Made by a program: the position numbers and the translations under genes
Shown: positions 15,336-24,511 of the stretch, one piece after another
Layout of the letters: every line of letters starts with the position of its first letter
Numbering within the stretch: position 1 is the stretch's first letter
DNA from: Flavobacterium macacae
Lineage (GTDB): Bacteria > Bacteroidota > Bacteroidia > Flavobacteriales > Flavobacteriaceae
Direction of reading: 5' to 3'
Assembly (NCBI RefSeq): GCF_003865365.1
Contig: NZ_RQVR01000014.1
Location: 10,244-74,243, forward strand
DNA: 64,000 nt
Notes under the pieces: generated by a model
Databases searched by the model: none
What the model was told of the DNA's origin: nothing
Seen by the model: the letters and a program-made list of their open reading frames with translations, nothing else

Positions 15336-18020
15336 CTAAAAATTGTATCTAATTGTAAAATTCCAAGTTCTTCCAAAACCGTAGTAACCTTGGTTAGCAT
15401 CTGCTAAACCATTGATCAGTCTTCCTTCTGATTCGTATGTACGCATGTCTGTAGCAACATTTGGATTTATTCTATCCGTTGTTTTGATATTAGTGCTTAA
15501 CTCGGAAAGATAAATATTGTGTAACAAGTTATTCATGTTAAATCTGAAATAAACTGATTTTGACTTGTCCGCTCCAACTAACATTTTATATGACAAACCA
15601 GCATCAACGATTCCGTAAGAAGGCAATTCAAGATTGTTTTTAACTGCTCCTACTCTTGAATATACTTTTTCATAGTATCTGTAATCAGCGTCCACTGAAA
15701 ATCTTTCCATGATTTCATATTTAAAACCTGCTCCTGCAGATACTTGAGCTGCATCACCTACTTTTCCACCATCAACATCAGTTATTGCTCTAGAAAGTAC
15801 GTTTCTGTCTTCATCTCTCACTGTTTTAGCTGCATTTCCTTTGTATTCCCAATCTCCAAGAGATAAGAAACCCCTTAAATCTAAATTTGGTAATGGTTTT
15901 GCCACAACATCAACCTCAATACCTGAGTGCAATTGTTCTACACCTTCATTTGTTGTATAAATTTGATTTCCAACTGGAACTACAATTGATCCAAAATCAT
16001 CATCTTCTGTTGCTGCTCTTGAATTTGTTGTAACTCTATCTTTCCATGAAGTTCTATAAGCATTTACATTCGCTGAGAAATATTGACTTTTAAAGCTATA
16101 ACCTGCCTCAAGGCCAAGTATCTTTTCATTGTTTGTTAATGGATTGATAAGGTTTGTAAAGTTCAAATAAATATTATCGTGGTAAGGTTGACGTGAGTAA
16201 TAACCCGCATTCACATAAAATGAGTTCTGCTCATTAAGATTAAAGCTACCTCCAGCTTTAACATTAAATCCTGTATTATTTACTTTTTCAGAATCTTCAA
16301 ATTGTGCAAGGTAATCATATCTGTCAAATCTTTGGTGAGATTGTGTTGAAACGGCACCTTGGACAAACACTGAAAACATATCGTTTGAATATTCCATTTG
16401 TCCAAAAAAGCCTCCATAAGAAATTCTTTCACTATTGTCATAGTCAATTCTTTGATCTTCACCAAGACTGTTAAAAGTTGCTCCCCAAGGATTAACGCCC
16501 ATTGATTCTGTAATTGTATTTGTTGCCGTTGCACCAGGAACACTGTTCCCATCACGCAAACCTCTTGATTCTGTCCAGCTATTTAATCCTAAGAAATTTT
16601 CAGCTTGACGGAAGTGCGTTCCATAATAAGTTCTTAAGTCAGCTCCTAAATTAAAAACTAAATTTTCACTGATCTCATGTTTATAATTTGTAACCAAACC
16701 ATACCAGTTGTGATTGTTAACAGATGAACGGATTAAGTAAGACTGTCCATCACCTTGAACCCCGTCACCAACTGCTAAGTTTCTATCTCTGATCGCGTCA
16801 AAATCAATTTGACCGTTTGATTTAATTGCAGAAGCTCCATAATTTCCTGTTCCACCACCTCGTCCCCATGATGCATAAAGAACTGTTGACAATTCAGATT
16901 TGTCATTGATAGCCCAGTCCCAGTTTAAATTGGCAACTGGCTTGTGGTAAAAATTTGTTCTTTCAGATTGGTATTTCCCGTTTAAAGTTCCCCAGTTACC
17001 GTTATATTTTCTACCATAAGTCTGGTAATCAGAAAGTCTTTTTGTAAAGTTTTGATCGTGCTCTTGAGGAGCTCCCGTAATCAAAAAGTTTAAGTTGTGT
17101 TTTTCAGAAGGCTTATATCCAAAAGAGATGAAATAATTTTGTCCCTGACCGCGAGTTCCATCATTATATCCATCACCTTGCCAGTGGGTAAACAAGACGC
17201 TCACACCAAATTTTCCATTGATCAAACCGGTGTTGTAAGCAGCAGTAGTTTTTAAATAATCATCATTTGCAACTCCTGCAGAAACAAAACCACCTTCTCT
17301 CATCGAAGTCGCTTTTGTTATAAAGTTCACCGTTCCTCCCACAGAAGAAATCGCTAATTTTGAAGAACCTAAACCTCTTTGAATTTGAATTGCATTAGCA
17401 ATATCTGACATTCCTGACCAGTTTGACCAATACATCAAACCATCTTCCATACCATTAATTGGCTGACCATTCAATAAGTAAGCCGTATTATCTTGTGTAA
17501 AACCACGTACCGTTATTTTTGAATCTCCAAAACCTCCTGCTTGACCAGTTACATAAACTGATGGCGTATTTACCATAGTTTGGGTAATATCAGCACTACC
17601 AACTTTGTCTTGAATTTCTGCAGCTGTCAGCGTGGAAACTGCAATTGGTGTTTTTCTATCTTTTGCCAAATCGATAATACCTCGCCCCACAACCAACACT
17701 TCATCCAACTGACTTGCATCCGTTTCTAAATTCAATGTTCCCAAATCAACATTTGTTCCCGAGAATGCAATTGTTTTTGTAATATATCCCATAAAAGAAA
17801 TAACAACTTCTCCAGATGTTTTTGAAGTCACTAAAGTAAATTTTCCATCGATGTCAGTTGAAGTTCCATCTGTTGTCCCTTTTACGCTAACATTCGCCCC
17901 AGGGAGTGAACCTCCAAGTTGAGGATCATTTACCGTTCCGGTAATTTTTGTTTGAGAAATAGCTGATGAAACTGCAAATAAAAGCAGAAAAGCCAGCATC
18001 AATTTTTTAAATTGTTTCAT
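15336..18020 (-). CDS. TonB-dependent receptor with carboxypeptidase-like N-domain
   Basis: 894 residues: signal peptide (about 1-22), a CarboxypepD_reg-like domain (about 24-110, GTVNDPQLGGSLPGANVSV), a plug domain (about 120-235, with KITVRGFTQDNTAYLLNGQP and GMEDGLMYWSNWSGMSDI), then the 22-strand outer-membrane barrel ending in aromatic residues (WNFTIRYNF). It imports a ligand using TonB energy. No SusD gene is adjacent, so this is not a classic polysaccharide locus, and the substrate (siderophore, peptide or sugar) cannot be told. It has its own terminator and is monocistronic. Confidence 0.93.
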   Translation of the reverse strand: MKQFKKLMLAFLLLFAVSSAISQTKITGTVNDPQLGGSLPGANVSVKGTTDGTSTDIDGKFTLVTSKTSGEVVISFMGYITKTIAFSGTNVDLGTLNLETDASQLDEVLVVGRGIIDLAKDRKTPIAVSTLTAAEIQDKVGSADITQTMVNTPSVYVTGQAGGFGDSKITVRGFTQDNTAYLLNGQPINGMEDGLMYWSNWSGMSDIANAIQIQRGLGSSKLAISSVGGTVNFITKATSMREGGFVSAGVANDDYLKTTAAYNTGLINGKFGVSVLFTHWQGDGYNDGTRGQGQNYFISFGYKPSEKHNLNFLITGAPQEHDQNFTKRLSDYQTYGRKYNGNWGTLNGKYQSERTNFYHKPVANLNWDWAINDKSELSTVLYASWGRGGGTGNYGASAIKSNGQIDFDAIRDRNLAVGDGVQGDGQSYLIRSSVNNHNWYGLVTNYKHEISENLVFNLGADLRTYYGTHFRQAENFLGLNSWTESRGLRDGNSVPGATATNTITESMGVNPWGATFNSLGEDQRIDYDNSERISYGGFFGQMEYSNDMFSVFVQGAVSTQSHQRFDRYDYLAQFEDSEKVNNTGFNVKAGGSFNLNEQNSFYVNAGYYSRQPYHDNIYLNFTNLINPLTNNEKILGLEAGYSFKSQYFSANVNAYRTSWKDRVTTNSRAATEDDDFGSIVVPVGNQIYTTNEGVEQLHSGIEVDVVAKPLPNLDLRGFLSLGDWEYKGNAAKTVRDEDRNVLSRAITDVDGGKVGDAAQVSAGAGFKYEIMERFSVDADYRYYEKVYSRVGAVKNNLELPSYGIVDAGLSYKMLVGADKSKSVYFRFNMNNLLHNIYLSELSTNIKTTDRINPNVATDMRTYESEGRLINGLADANQGYYGFGRTWNFTIRYNF

Positions 18021-18232
18021 TTTGTTGTTGTTTATTTAATTTCGAAACAAAGGTCATATAACTAAAATTTTCAAATGTTAAGCCAGAGTTAAAAAAAAGC
18101 AATCTCATTCAGAATCAATACATAACAGCCTTAATTATATAAATAAAACACACTTGAGAATCAATTTTTACATAAAATAAAAAATCCCCAAACAAACATT
18201 TGAGGATTCTTAAAATTTTAACTTTTACAACT

Positions 18233-19879
18233 TTATTTTTTAGCTAAAAAATGTTTAAGCAATAAATTGGTTGAGCTATCGTGGGACTTTACAGTACCTG
18301 AATTGATTTCTTCTAAAATTGAATTGGCCAATTGTTTTCCTAATTCCACGCCCCATTGGTCGTAGCTATAAATGTTCCAAATCACACCTTGAACAAAGAT
18401 CTTATGTTCGTATAAAGAAATTAACGAACCTAAAGTTTCTGGAGTCAATTTATCGATCAACAACGTATTCGTTGGTTTGTTTCCTTGAAAAACCTTAAAC
18501 GGAGTCAAGAAATCAGCTTGCCCAGAAGAAAGATTTACTTTCGTAAACTCTGCTCTCACTTGGTCTTCTGTTTTACCATTCAATAATGCTTCCGTTTGTG
18601 CAAAGAAGTTTGACATCAACTTATCGTGATGGTCGCTGTCTCCGTATAAAGGTTTTACGAATCCTATAAAATCAGTCGGAATCAATTTTGTTCCTTGGTG
18701 AATTAATTGAAAAAAGGCGTGTTGCGAGTTAGTTCCTGGTTCGCCCCAAATAATGGTTCCGGTTTGATAATTCACTGGATTTCCATCTCTTCCCACACTT
18801 TTCCCGTTGCTTTCCATAATTCCTTGTTGCAAATACGGCGCTAATTTTTGCAAATATTGCGTGTAAGGAATCAAAGCTTCACTTTCTGCTCCGAAGAAAT
18901 TATTGTACCAAATGCTTAACAAAGCTAAAATAACAGGGATATTTTGGTCGAATTCAGTTGTTTTAAAATGTTCGTCCATTTGGTTTGCGCCTTTCAATAA
19001 TTTATCAAAATTATCAAAACCAACCGCTAAACTGATAGACAAACCAACGGCGCTCCAAAGTGAAAAACGTCCTCCGACCCAGTCCCACATCGGGAAAACA
19101 TTATCAGGATTAATTCCGAATTCTGTTACTTTTTGGATATTCGTTGAAACCGCCACAAAGTGTTTTGCAACATCTTCTTGCTTTGCCGATTTTAAAAACC
19201 ACTTTCTAACCGTTTCAGAATTGGATAGCGTTTCTTGCGTTGTAAACGTTTTTGAAACGATTACAAACAGCGTCGTTTCTGGATTTAAATTTTTTATTTT
19301 TTCTTGAACGTGATCACCGTCAACATTTGAGATAAAGTGGACATTCAATTGATTTTTATAGAATTGTAAAGCTTCCACTGCCATTGCTGGACCTAAATCT
19401 GAGCCACCAATACCAATGTTTACAACGTCTGTGAATGCTTTTCCTGTAAAACCTTTTCTTTCTCCAGAAATTACTTCCTCAGAAAAAGCTTTGATTTTTT
19501 GCTGCACTTCATATACTTCTGGCATCACATTTTCGCCATCCACCTTAACAACGGCATCCTCTTGAGCTCTTAAAGCCGTGTGCAAAACCGCACGATTTTC
19601 GGTTTCATTGATGATATCGCCTTCAAAATATTTTGAAATCGCCTCTTTCAAATCTACTTCTTTGGCCAAAGCCAAAAGCAAATCGATAGTTTCCTGCGTG
19701 ATGATATTTTTTGAATAATCTACTAGGAAATCATTCCATTGTAGATTAAATTTTTCAGCTCTGGTGCTGTCGTTTGCAAACATTTCAGTCATTGAAGCCG
19801 TCTGCATTTTGTTATAAAAATGCTCGCGCAATTTTTCCCAAGCGACAGTTCCAGAAGGATTGGTTTTTCCTAAAGCCAT
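18233..19879 (-). CDS. pgi: Glucose-6-phosphate isomerase
   Basis: 548 residues, the usual long bacterial type. It interconverts glucose-6-phosphate and fructose-6-phosphate in glycolysis and gluconeogenesis. Signatures seen: [44 protein letters not shown], and the catalytic stretch [18 protein letters not shown]. It is a single-gene unit; a weak hairpin near 18183-18207 may end it. The promoter region carries a TAAATTTG element overlapping a long inverted repeat (19900-19930), which hints at control at the start of transcription or in the leader. Confidence 0.98.
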   Translation of the reverse strand: MALGKTNPSGTVAWEKLREHFYNKMQTASMTEMFANDSTRAEKFNLQWNDFLVDYSKNIITQETIDLLLALAKEVDLKEAISKYFEGDIINETENRAVLHTALRAQEDAVVKVDGENVMPEVYEVQQKIKAFSEEVISGERKGFTGKAFTDVVNIGIGGSDLGPAMAVEALQFYKNQLNVHFISNVDGDHVQEKIKNLNPETTLFVIVSKTFTTQETLSNSETVRKWFLKSAKQEDVAKHFVAVSTNIQKVTEFGINPDNVFPMWDWVGGRFSLWSAVGLSISLAVGFDNFDKLLKGANQMDEHFKTTEFDQNIPVILALLSIWYNNFFGAESEALIPYTQYLQKLAPYLQQGIMESNGKSVGRDGNPVNYQTGTIIWGEPGTNSQHAFFQLIHQGTKLIPTDFIGFVKPLYGDSDHHDKLMSNFFAQTEALLNGKTEDQVRAEFTKVNLSSGQADFLTPFKVFQGNKPTNTLLIDKLTPETLGSLISLYEHKIFVQGVIWNIYSYDQWGVELGKQLANSILEEINSGTVKSHDSSTNLLLKHFLAKK

Positions 19880-19899
19880 TGTATATTGTATTTGAATTT

Positions 19900-19930
19900 A
19901 TTGTCTTTTGAAGTTTCAAATTTAGACAAT
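19900..19930. promoter_or_regulatory. Inverted repeat overlapping the pgi promoter
   Basis: Arms ATTGTCT/AGACAAT and, inside them, TTTGAA/TTCAAA around a 2-base centre, with a 3-base bulge. The minus-strand TAAATTTG -7 element at 19917-19924 lies inside the repeat, so a protein bound here would compete with polymerase. Confidence 0.45.
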
Positions 19931-19937
19931 AACTGAA

Positions 19938-21221
19938 TTATTTTTTAAATTTTAAGGTGGCAATACTGTCCAGTTCTTTTTTCATCGGAGTCATTTCTGA
20001 AATAAATCTTGATTTGTATTTCGCGTCCATCGGAATTGAACTTGGAAGTTTTTGCTTTAAAGCATCCACTTGGACGCCGTTTTTCCAAAATCGATAGCAA
20101 ACATGGGGTCCTGTAGCCAAACCAGTGCTTCCCACTTTTCCGATCACATCACCTTGTGAAACTCGTTGGCCTTGGCGAACTAAAATTTTCGACATGTGCA
20201 GGTATTGTGTTGAATAGGTTCTGTCATGTTTCACTTTTACATAGTTACCGTTTCCGGCAGTGTAACCTGTTCTTTCAACAACTCCAGAAGCTGTTGTAAT
20301 AATTGGCGTGCCGTGCGAAGCGGCGTAATCGGTTCCGTTGTGCGCTTTGAAACGTTGCTGTACTGGATGAAACCTGTTTTTTGAAAATTTGGAAGAAATT
20401 CTAAATCCGAATTTTAGTGGCGCTTTTAGGAACATCGTCTTTAAAACTTTTCCTTCTTCGTCATAATAATTTGTTTTTGTAGAAGCGGTGTCATGCTTGA
20501 AAGGAAATGCGTAAATCTTTTTTCCCTTGTATTCAAAAAACGAAGCTTGAAGACTTTCAACTCCGGCATAAATAGTATCATTGATGTACTTTTCATCAAA
20601 AGTAACGGCAAATTTATCGCCTTTTTGAATCTTAAAAAAATCGACAGAATAGGCATAAATATCAGCTAGATTCTGTGCCATCGAAGGATCGACTCCAGCA
20701 TTGCTTAAAGTTTCTGACAGCGAGCCTTTAATTTCGGTAGCTATTGTTCTTCTCTTGATTGTAAGTGGTTTTTTTCGTCTGTAAGCAACGATGGAATCTC
20801 TTAAATCAATAACATTATAATGAATATTGTCTTTTTGGTAAATAAAAACTTGGACTTGGTGTGGCGCCGTTTTCGATTTTAAAATCACATAGGGCTTACC
20901 AGCGCGAATATCCCTGAAATTAAAGGAATCTCTCGCTTTTTCAGTAATTTCGTGAACTTTATATTCTCCCAAATCGTGTTTGTCCATTATAGTACCAAAG
21001 GTGTCGCCACTTTGCACCGTATCATTTTCTACTTTAAAATCGTTTAAAGTAAATCCAAATTCAACAACCACAGGCTCTTTTACCGGAACTTCTTTTTTTG
21101 CTTCTTTTGCTGTTTTTTCTTTTTTATCATTGCACGAAAAAAGTGCAAAAAGAAACAACAGGCTTAAAATTTTGTATTTCAAATCGTATTCTTTAAATCT
21201 ATTCGACGTTTTTTTCTTCAC
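19938..21221 (-). CDS. M23-family peptidoglycan endopeptidase, lipoprotein
   Basis: About 427 residues from the ATG at 21221; a TTG at 21182 would give a cleaner lipoprotein signal (KYKILSLLFLFALFSC) and avoid the overlap with the upstream gene, and I favour it. Residues about 60-240 are an OapA/LysM-like region and about 280-400 the M23 metallopeptidase domain (HNGTDYAASHGTP, STQYLHMSK, TGLATGPHVCYRFW). The usual zinc motif HxH reads H-V-C, so the third metal ligand would be Cys. It should cut peptide crosslinks in the cell wall. Last gene of a DUF3108-TDO-M23 run. Confidence 0.9.
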   Translation of the reverse strand: MKKKTSNRFKEYDLKYKILSLLFLFALFSCNDKKEKTAKEAKKEVPVKEPVVVEFGFTLNDFKVENDTVQSGDTFGTIMDKHDLGEYKVHEITEKARDSFNFRDIRAGKPYVILKSKTAPHQVQVFIYQKDNIHYNVIDLRDSIVAYRRKKPLTIKRRTIATEIKGSLSETLSNAGVDPSMAQNLADIYAYSVDFFKIQKGDKFAVTFDEKYINDTIYAGVESLQASFFEYKGKKIYAFPFKHDTASTKTNYYDEEGKVLKTMFLKAPLKFGFRISSKFSKNRFHPVQQRFKAHNGTDYAASHGTPIITTASGVVERTGYTAGNGNYVKVKHDRTYSTQYLHMSKILVRQGQRVSQGDVIGKVGSTGLATGPHVCYRFWKNGVQVDALKQKLPSSIPMDAKYKSRFISEMTPMKKELDSIATLKFKK

Positions 21222-22143
21222 CCCACGAAGCTAATTCTTCTGGAGACCACAATTCTGGGAAAAAAATTCTTCTTTGGTATTTCGGATGCATGTATTTTTT
21301 CCAATCGCTTCCGCCAGTTGCCTCTCCATCTCCTTTTCCGCTTCCTTCAATATATTTTTTGGCTGTATTCAAATGCTGCATGACCCATGTGATGTTCACG
21401 GTGTGGTCATAATGACGCATCGCTTTCACTAAATCTGCATTTTTTTGATCTCCTTCTGGTAATTCCTTGAACTTTTGCCACACATTAATGGTGTTATACT
21501 CTTCCATATAACTCAAAAACTGTGGTTTATATTTTCTTTCAAATTCTTTTAACAGATATGATTTTTCACCCGTGTGGTAATCTTTACCTGCTGCTTGCCA
21601 ATACAGATGCTCCATCGCGAATTCATACGAAGTCGTTCTGTCAATTGTTTTTCTATATCGGTAATCAATCAGGTTGATCAAATCAGTAGAACAAAATTCA
21701 ATCAAGCGGTACTGAGCGCTCTGAAAACCACTTGCTGGAGTCAGCGTATTTCTGAATTTCATGTATTGCTCAATATCCATTCCGTCGCCCATAATATCAA
21801 AAGACGTAGTCAGCATGTCAAAATAACGGCTGATTCGCATCAATTTTTCGGTAAAATAGGCTGTTTCTGGTTTTGAAGTATGGCAAAGCTGATCCATTTC
21901 CCAAAGGATCATTTTAAACAACAGCTCATTGACCTGGTGGTACATAATAAACACCATTTCATCAGGAAGCGTTGTTCTCTGAATTTGCAAATTCAACAAA
22001 GCATCCGTTTGGATATAATCCCAATAAGTGATTGGTTTTGACCAAAGCAACCCTTCTAGGTGCGTTTCGGTTTTTTGACTGATTGCTTGAAATTTATTTT
22101 CTAGTTGATCTAACTGATCTTTAATGCCGGGGGTGATATCCAT
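21199..22143 (-). CDS. kynA: Tryptophan 2,3-dioxygenase
   Basis: 314 residues. A haem dioxygenase that opens the indole ring of L-tryptophan to N-formylkynurenine. Family motifs: YHQVNELLFKMILWEMDQL near 88-106, the tail region SGFQSAQYRLIEF, and the haem-ligand helix DHTVNITWVMQHLNTAKKY near 245-263. It lies 4 bases after the DUF3108 gene and runs into the M23 gene, so the three are probably co-transcribed. No kynurenine formamidase or kynureninase gene is nearby. Together with hppD and hmgA a few kilobases away, this makes the region rich in aromatic amino-acid breakdown. Confidence 0.93.
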   Translation of the reverse strand: MDITPGIKDQLDQLENKFQAISQKTETHLEGLLWSKPITYWDYIQTDALLNLQIQRTTLPDEMVFIMYHQVNELLFKMILWEMDQLCHTSKPETAYFTEKLMRISRYFDMLTTSFDIMGDGMDIEQYMKFRNTLTPASGFQSAQYRLIEFCSTDLINLIDYRYRKTIDRTTSYEFAMEHLYWQAAGKDYHTGEKSYLLKEFERKYKPQFLSYMEEYNTINVWQKFKELPEGDQKNADLVKAMRHYDHTVNITWVMQHLNTAKKYIEGSGKGDGEATGGSDWKKYMHPKYQRRIFFPELWSPEELASWGEEKNVE

Positions 22144-22147
22144 TCTC

Positions 22148-22921
22148 TTATTTTTCTGCTATAACTTTGAAAGAATTTTTAAGTCCTTTAAAATTGTCAA
22201 TATCTGCCTTTAACGAACCAACGGCCAAACTGGCTTTAATTCGCAAAGGAACTTTGTTATCATCATCTGAAATCCAGACCGTTAAGCTTTCTTCTTCTTT
22301 AAAAACGCGTCCAGCTTGAACGTAAGGTCTAAAAATCATCGATTTTACTTTTCCAAATTTAGTGGATATAACTTCTCTACCCATAAATTTTAACTTAAAC
22401 TTTGTCGTTTCGTCGTCAAAAAACATATCGATGGCAATTGACTCCCCTACTTTTAGCTTGTCAATATTAGGATGGTTTCTTAAATAGTAGAAAGCGGAAA
22501 CAATATCTTGGACATTTTCTGGAACCGAAATCGTTTTTTCAGATTTGCGCTTGTAGTCTTTCACCAATACAGTATTAGCCGTTTGGTTAAAGAAACCTTC
22601 TTGGTCCTTTTTATAACCGCCTTCATCAATTTTTCTTATAAATTGGTAAGGCTGTCCTGTTTTTTTATCAAAATAACTTTGGTAGTCGTCATTGACCTTA
22701 AAGAAAAATTTGGTCATTCCGGTAGTATATCCATTACCCACAACGTGGAAAACTTTTTTATTGTTTTTCGTTGCTTCTTTAACTTCTAAAGTTGCATATC
22801 CGGCGTTGACTAAACCATAATGAATCCTGAATTTAAACCATTCGCCCACATCAAACGCACTTTCAGTTTGTGCCCGAAGTCCAGCAGTTACAAGTAACAT
22901 TACAATTAAAATCTTTTTCAT
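22148..22921 (-). CDS. DUF3108 periplasmic protein
   Basis: 257 residues with a signal peptide (MKKILIVMLLVTAGLRAQ). The rest matches the DUF3108 pattern: GEWFKFRIHYGLVNAGYATL near the start, then DDYQSYFDKKTGQPYQF, and a barrel-like fold of repeated strands. The function of the family is unknown; a lipocalin-like outer-envelope role is often assumed. It is the first gene of the unit DUF3108-TDO-M23, with a TACATTTG element at 22969-22976 about 47 bases before the ATG. Confidence 0.85.
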   Translation of the reverse strand: MKKILIVMLLVTAGLRAQTESAFDVGEWFKFRIHYGLVNAGYATLEVKEATKNNKKVFHVVGNGYTTGMTKFFFKVNDDYQSYFDKKTGQPYQFIRKIDEGGYKKDQEGFFNQTANTVLVKDYKRKSEKTISVPENVQDIVSAFYYLRNHPNIDKLKVGESIAIDMFFDDETTKFKLKFMGREVISTKFGKVKSMIFRPYVQAGRVFKEEESLTVWISDDDNKVPLRIKASLAVGSLKADIDNFKGLKNSFKVIAEK

Positions 22922-22968
22922 AAATCTATTTTAAAGTTCTTTGGCTACTGAATATACAAATTTTATTC

Positions 22969-22976
22969 CAAATGTA
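22969..22976 (-). promoter_or_regulatory. -7 promoter element of the DUF3108-TDO-M23 unit
   Basis: Minus strand TACATTTG, matching TAnnTTTG, 47 bases before the DUF3108 ATG and just past the terminator of the upstream RNA unit. Confidence 0.5.
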
Positions 22977-22982
22977 CCAAAA

Positions 22983-23098
22983 CAAAAAAACCCAGTCAAA
23001 AATATGACTGAGTTTTTATGCTATTAACCAACCAAAAAACTATAAATTATGAAAATTTACATAAAAATTGAAGGAAACCACTCCTTCTCTTTTTGCGA
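22983..23098 (-). ncRNA. Putative small RNA (orphan promoter-terminator unit)
   Basis: On the minus strand an ATTG-N19-TACCTTTG promoter (23132-23102) is followed about 80 bases later by a terminator hairpin and T run (22985-23018), with no start-led ORF between: the only ATG is followed at once by TAA. The predicted transcript is about 115 nt. Near its 5' end is a GAAGG/CCTTC hairpin. It lies between hppD and DUF3108 and could also be read as a separate small leader. Structure and promoter are seen; that it is an RNA gene is inference. Confidence 0.5.
22985..23018 (-). terminator. Rho-independent terminator
   Basis: Stem AACcCAGTCA / TGACTGaGTT with a 7-base A/T loop and a seven-base T run on the minus strand. 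It ends the putative small RNA and any read-through from hppD. Confidence 0.85.
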
Positions 23099-23101
23099 GT
23101 G

Positions 23102-23132
23102 CAAAGGTAGATATTAATTACATTATTACAAT
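23102..23132 (-). promoter_or_regulatory. Promoter of the putative small RNA
   Basis: Minus strand: ATTG at 23132-23129, 19 bases, then TACCTTTG at 23109-23102. This is a good -33/-7 pair and no coding sequence follows it before a terminator. Confidence 0.6.
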
Positions 23133-23218
23133 TAAAAATTTAAGTTTAACAGTAAATTAGCAATAAATAGATCCTTAGAAGGCTTATTCTTAAATTATTG
23201 TTATTATTTTAATCAATA

Positions 23219-24379
23219 TTATAACGTTCCTCTTTTTTCTTGCTCTCTTTCAATTGATTCAAAAAGCGCTTTAAAGTTCCCTGCTCCAAAACCTCTTGCA
23301 CCCATTCTTTGGATTACTTCAAAAAATAAGGTTGGTCGATCTTCAACCGGCTTAGTGAAAATCTGCAACAAATATCCTTCTTCATCGGCATCAATCATGA
23401 TTCCAAGAGCCATCAGCTTATTGATATCTTCTTGTAATTTATGATTGTGTGCTTCTAAACGCAATGGAACTGAATCATAATACGCTTGTGGCGGCGTGCT
23501 TAAAAATTCGATTCCGCGAGAACGCATATCGGCTACTGTTGCTAAAATATCGTCAGTTGCAACGGCGATATGCTGAATACCTGAACCTTCATAGAAATCT
23601 AAATACTCTTCGATTTGTGATTTTTTCTTTCCTTCGGCCGGTTCGTTGATTGGAAATTTGATTCTTCCATTTCCGTTTGACATTACTTTTGACATCAAAG
23701 CTGAATACTCAGTGGTAATTTGTTTGTCATCAAAAGAAAGGAAATTCACGAATCCCATCACGTCTTCATACCATTTTACCCAAGTATTCATTTCATTCCA
23801 GCCTACATTTCCAACCATGTGGTCAATGTATTTTAACCCAACTGGTGCCGGATTATAATCTGATTCCCATTTTTTATATCCAGGCAAAAATTCTCCATGG
23901 TAGTTTTTGCGTTCTACAAACATGTGAACCGTTTCTCCATATGTGTAAATTCCGGCACGGACAACTTCTCCGTGTTCATCAGTTTCTACAGTTGGTTCCA
24001 TATATGATTTTGCACCGCGCTTGATCGTTTCTTCATAAGCAGAACGAGCATCTTCTACCCAAAGTGCCGCAATTTTCACTCCGTCACCATGTTTTTTTAC
24101 ATGTTCTCCAATTGGAGAATCGCTTTTTAAAGCGGTAGTTAAAACCAAACGGATCTTATCTTGCTTTAACACATATGAAGCCCTGTCTTTAACCCCAGTT
24201 TCTAATCCTGCATACGCATGGGATTGAAAACCAAAAGCAGTTTTGTAAAAATGGGCCGCTTGTTTTGCATTTCCTACATAGAATTCTACATAATCTGTTC
24301 CTAAAAGAGGTAAGAAGTCTTGTGCTCCATCAAATATTTTTTCTAATCCGTATTCTACTGATTTTATTTCTTTACTCAT
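23219..24379 (-). CDS. hppD: 4-hydroxyphenylpyruvate dioxygenase
   Basis: 386 residues. It converts 4-hydroxyphenylpyruvate, the transamination product of tyrosine, to homogentisate using Fe(II). Two VOC domains are seen (about 20-170 and 185-370). Iron-binding regions are present: KYIDHMVGNV, GIQHIAVATDD and LFFEVIQRMGARGFGAGNFK, the last being the signature C-terminal Glu region and helix. It lies downstream of hmgA on the same strand; together they carry tyrosine to maleylacetoacetate. No fumarylacetoacetase or isomerase gene is present here. Confidence 0.97.
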   Translation of the reverse strand: MSKEIKSVEYGLEKIFDGAQDFLPLLGTDYVEFYVGNAKQAAHFYKTAFGFQSHAYAGLETGVKDRASYVLKQDKIRLVLTTALKSDSPIGEHVKKHGDGVKIAALWVEDARSAYEETIKRGAKSYMEPTVETDEHGEVVRAGIYTYGETVHMFVERKNYHGEFLPGYKKWESDYNPAPVGLKYIDHMVGNVGWNEMNTWVKWYEDVMGFVNFLSFDDKQITTEYSALMSKVMSNGNGRIKFPINEPAEGKKKSQIEEYLDFYEGSGIQHIAVATDDILATVADMRSRGIEFLSTPPQAYYDSVPLRLEAHNHKLQEDINKLMALGIMIDADEEGYLLQIFTKPVEDRPTLFFEVIQRMGARGFGAGNFKALFESIEREQEKRGTL

Positions 24380-24511
24380 AATTTTAAATATTTTGGCGAA
24401 TTATGGCATTAGCGAATCTGCAAGTTCTATTCCTCACAAATAAGCATTTACCATTCGCCCATTCTTTTTAGTTGTATTTATTATTTTGTTTCCTTTTAAA
24501 ACATCGCTTAG

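Noticed and set aside
23049..23117. 22-codon plus-strand frame (MKIYIKIEGNHSF...)
   Set aside because: It is opposite the putative small RNA, has no supporting promoter and no recognised leader-peptide pattern.
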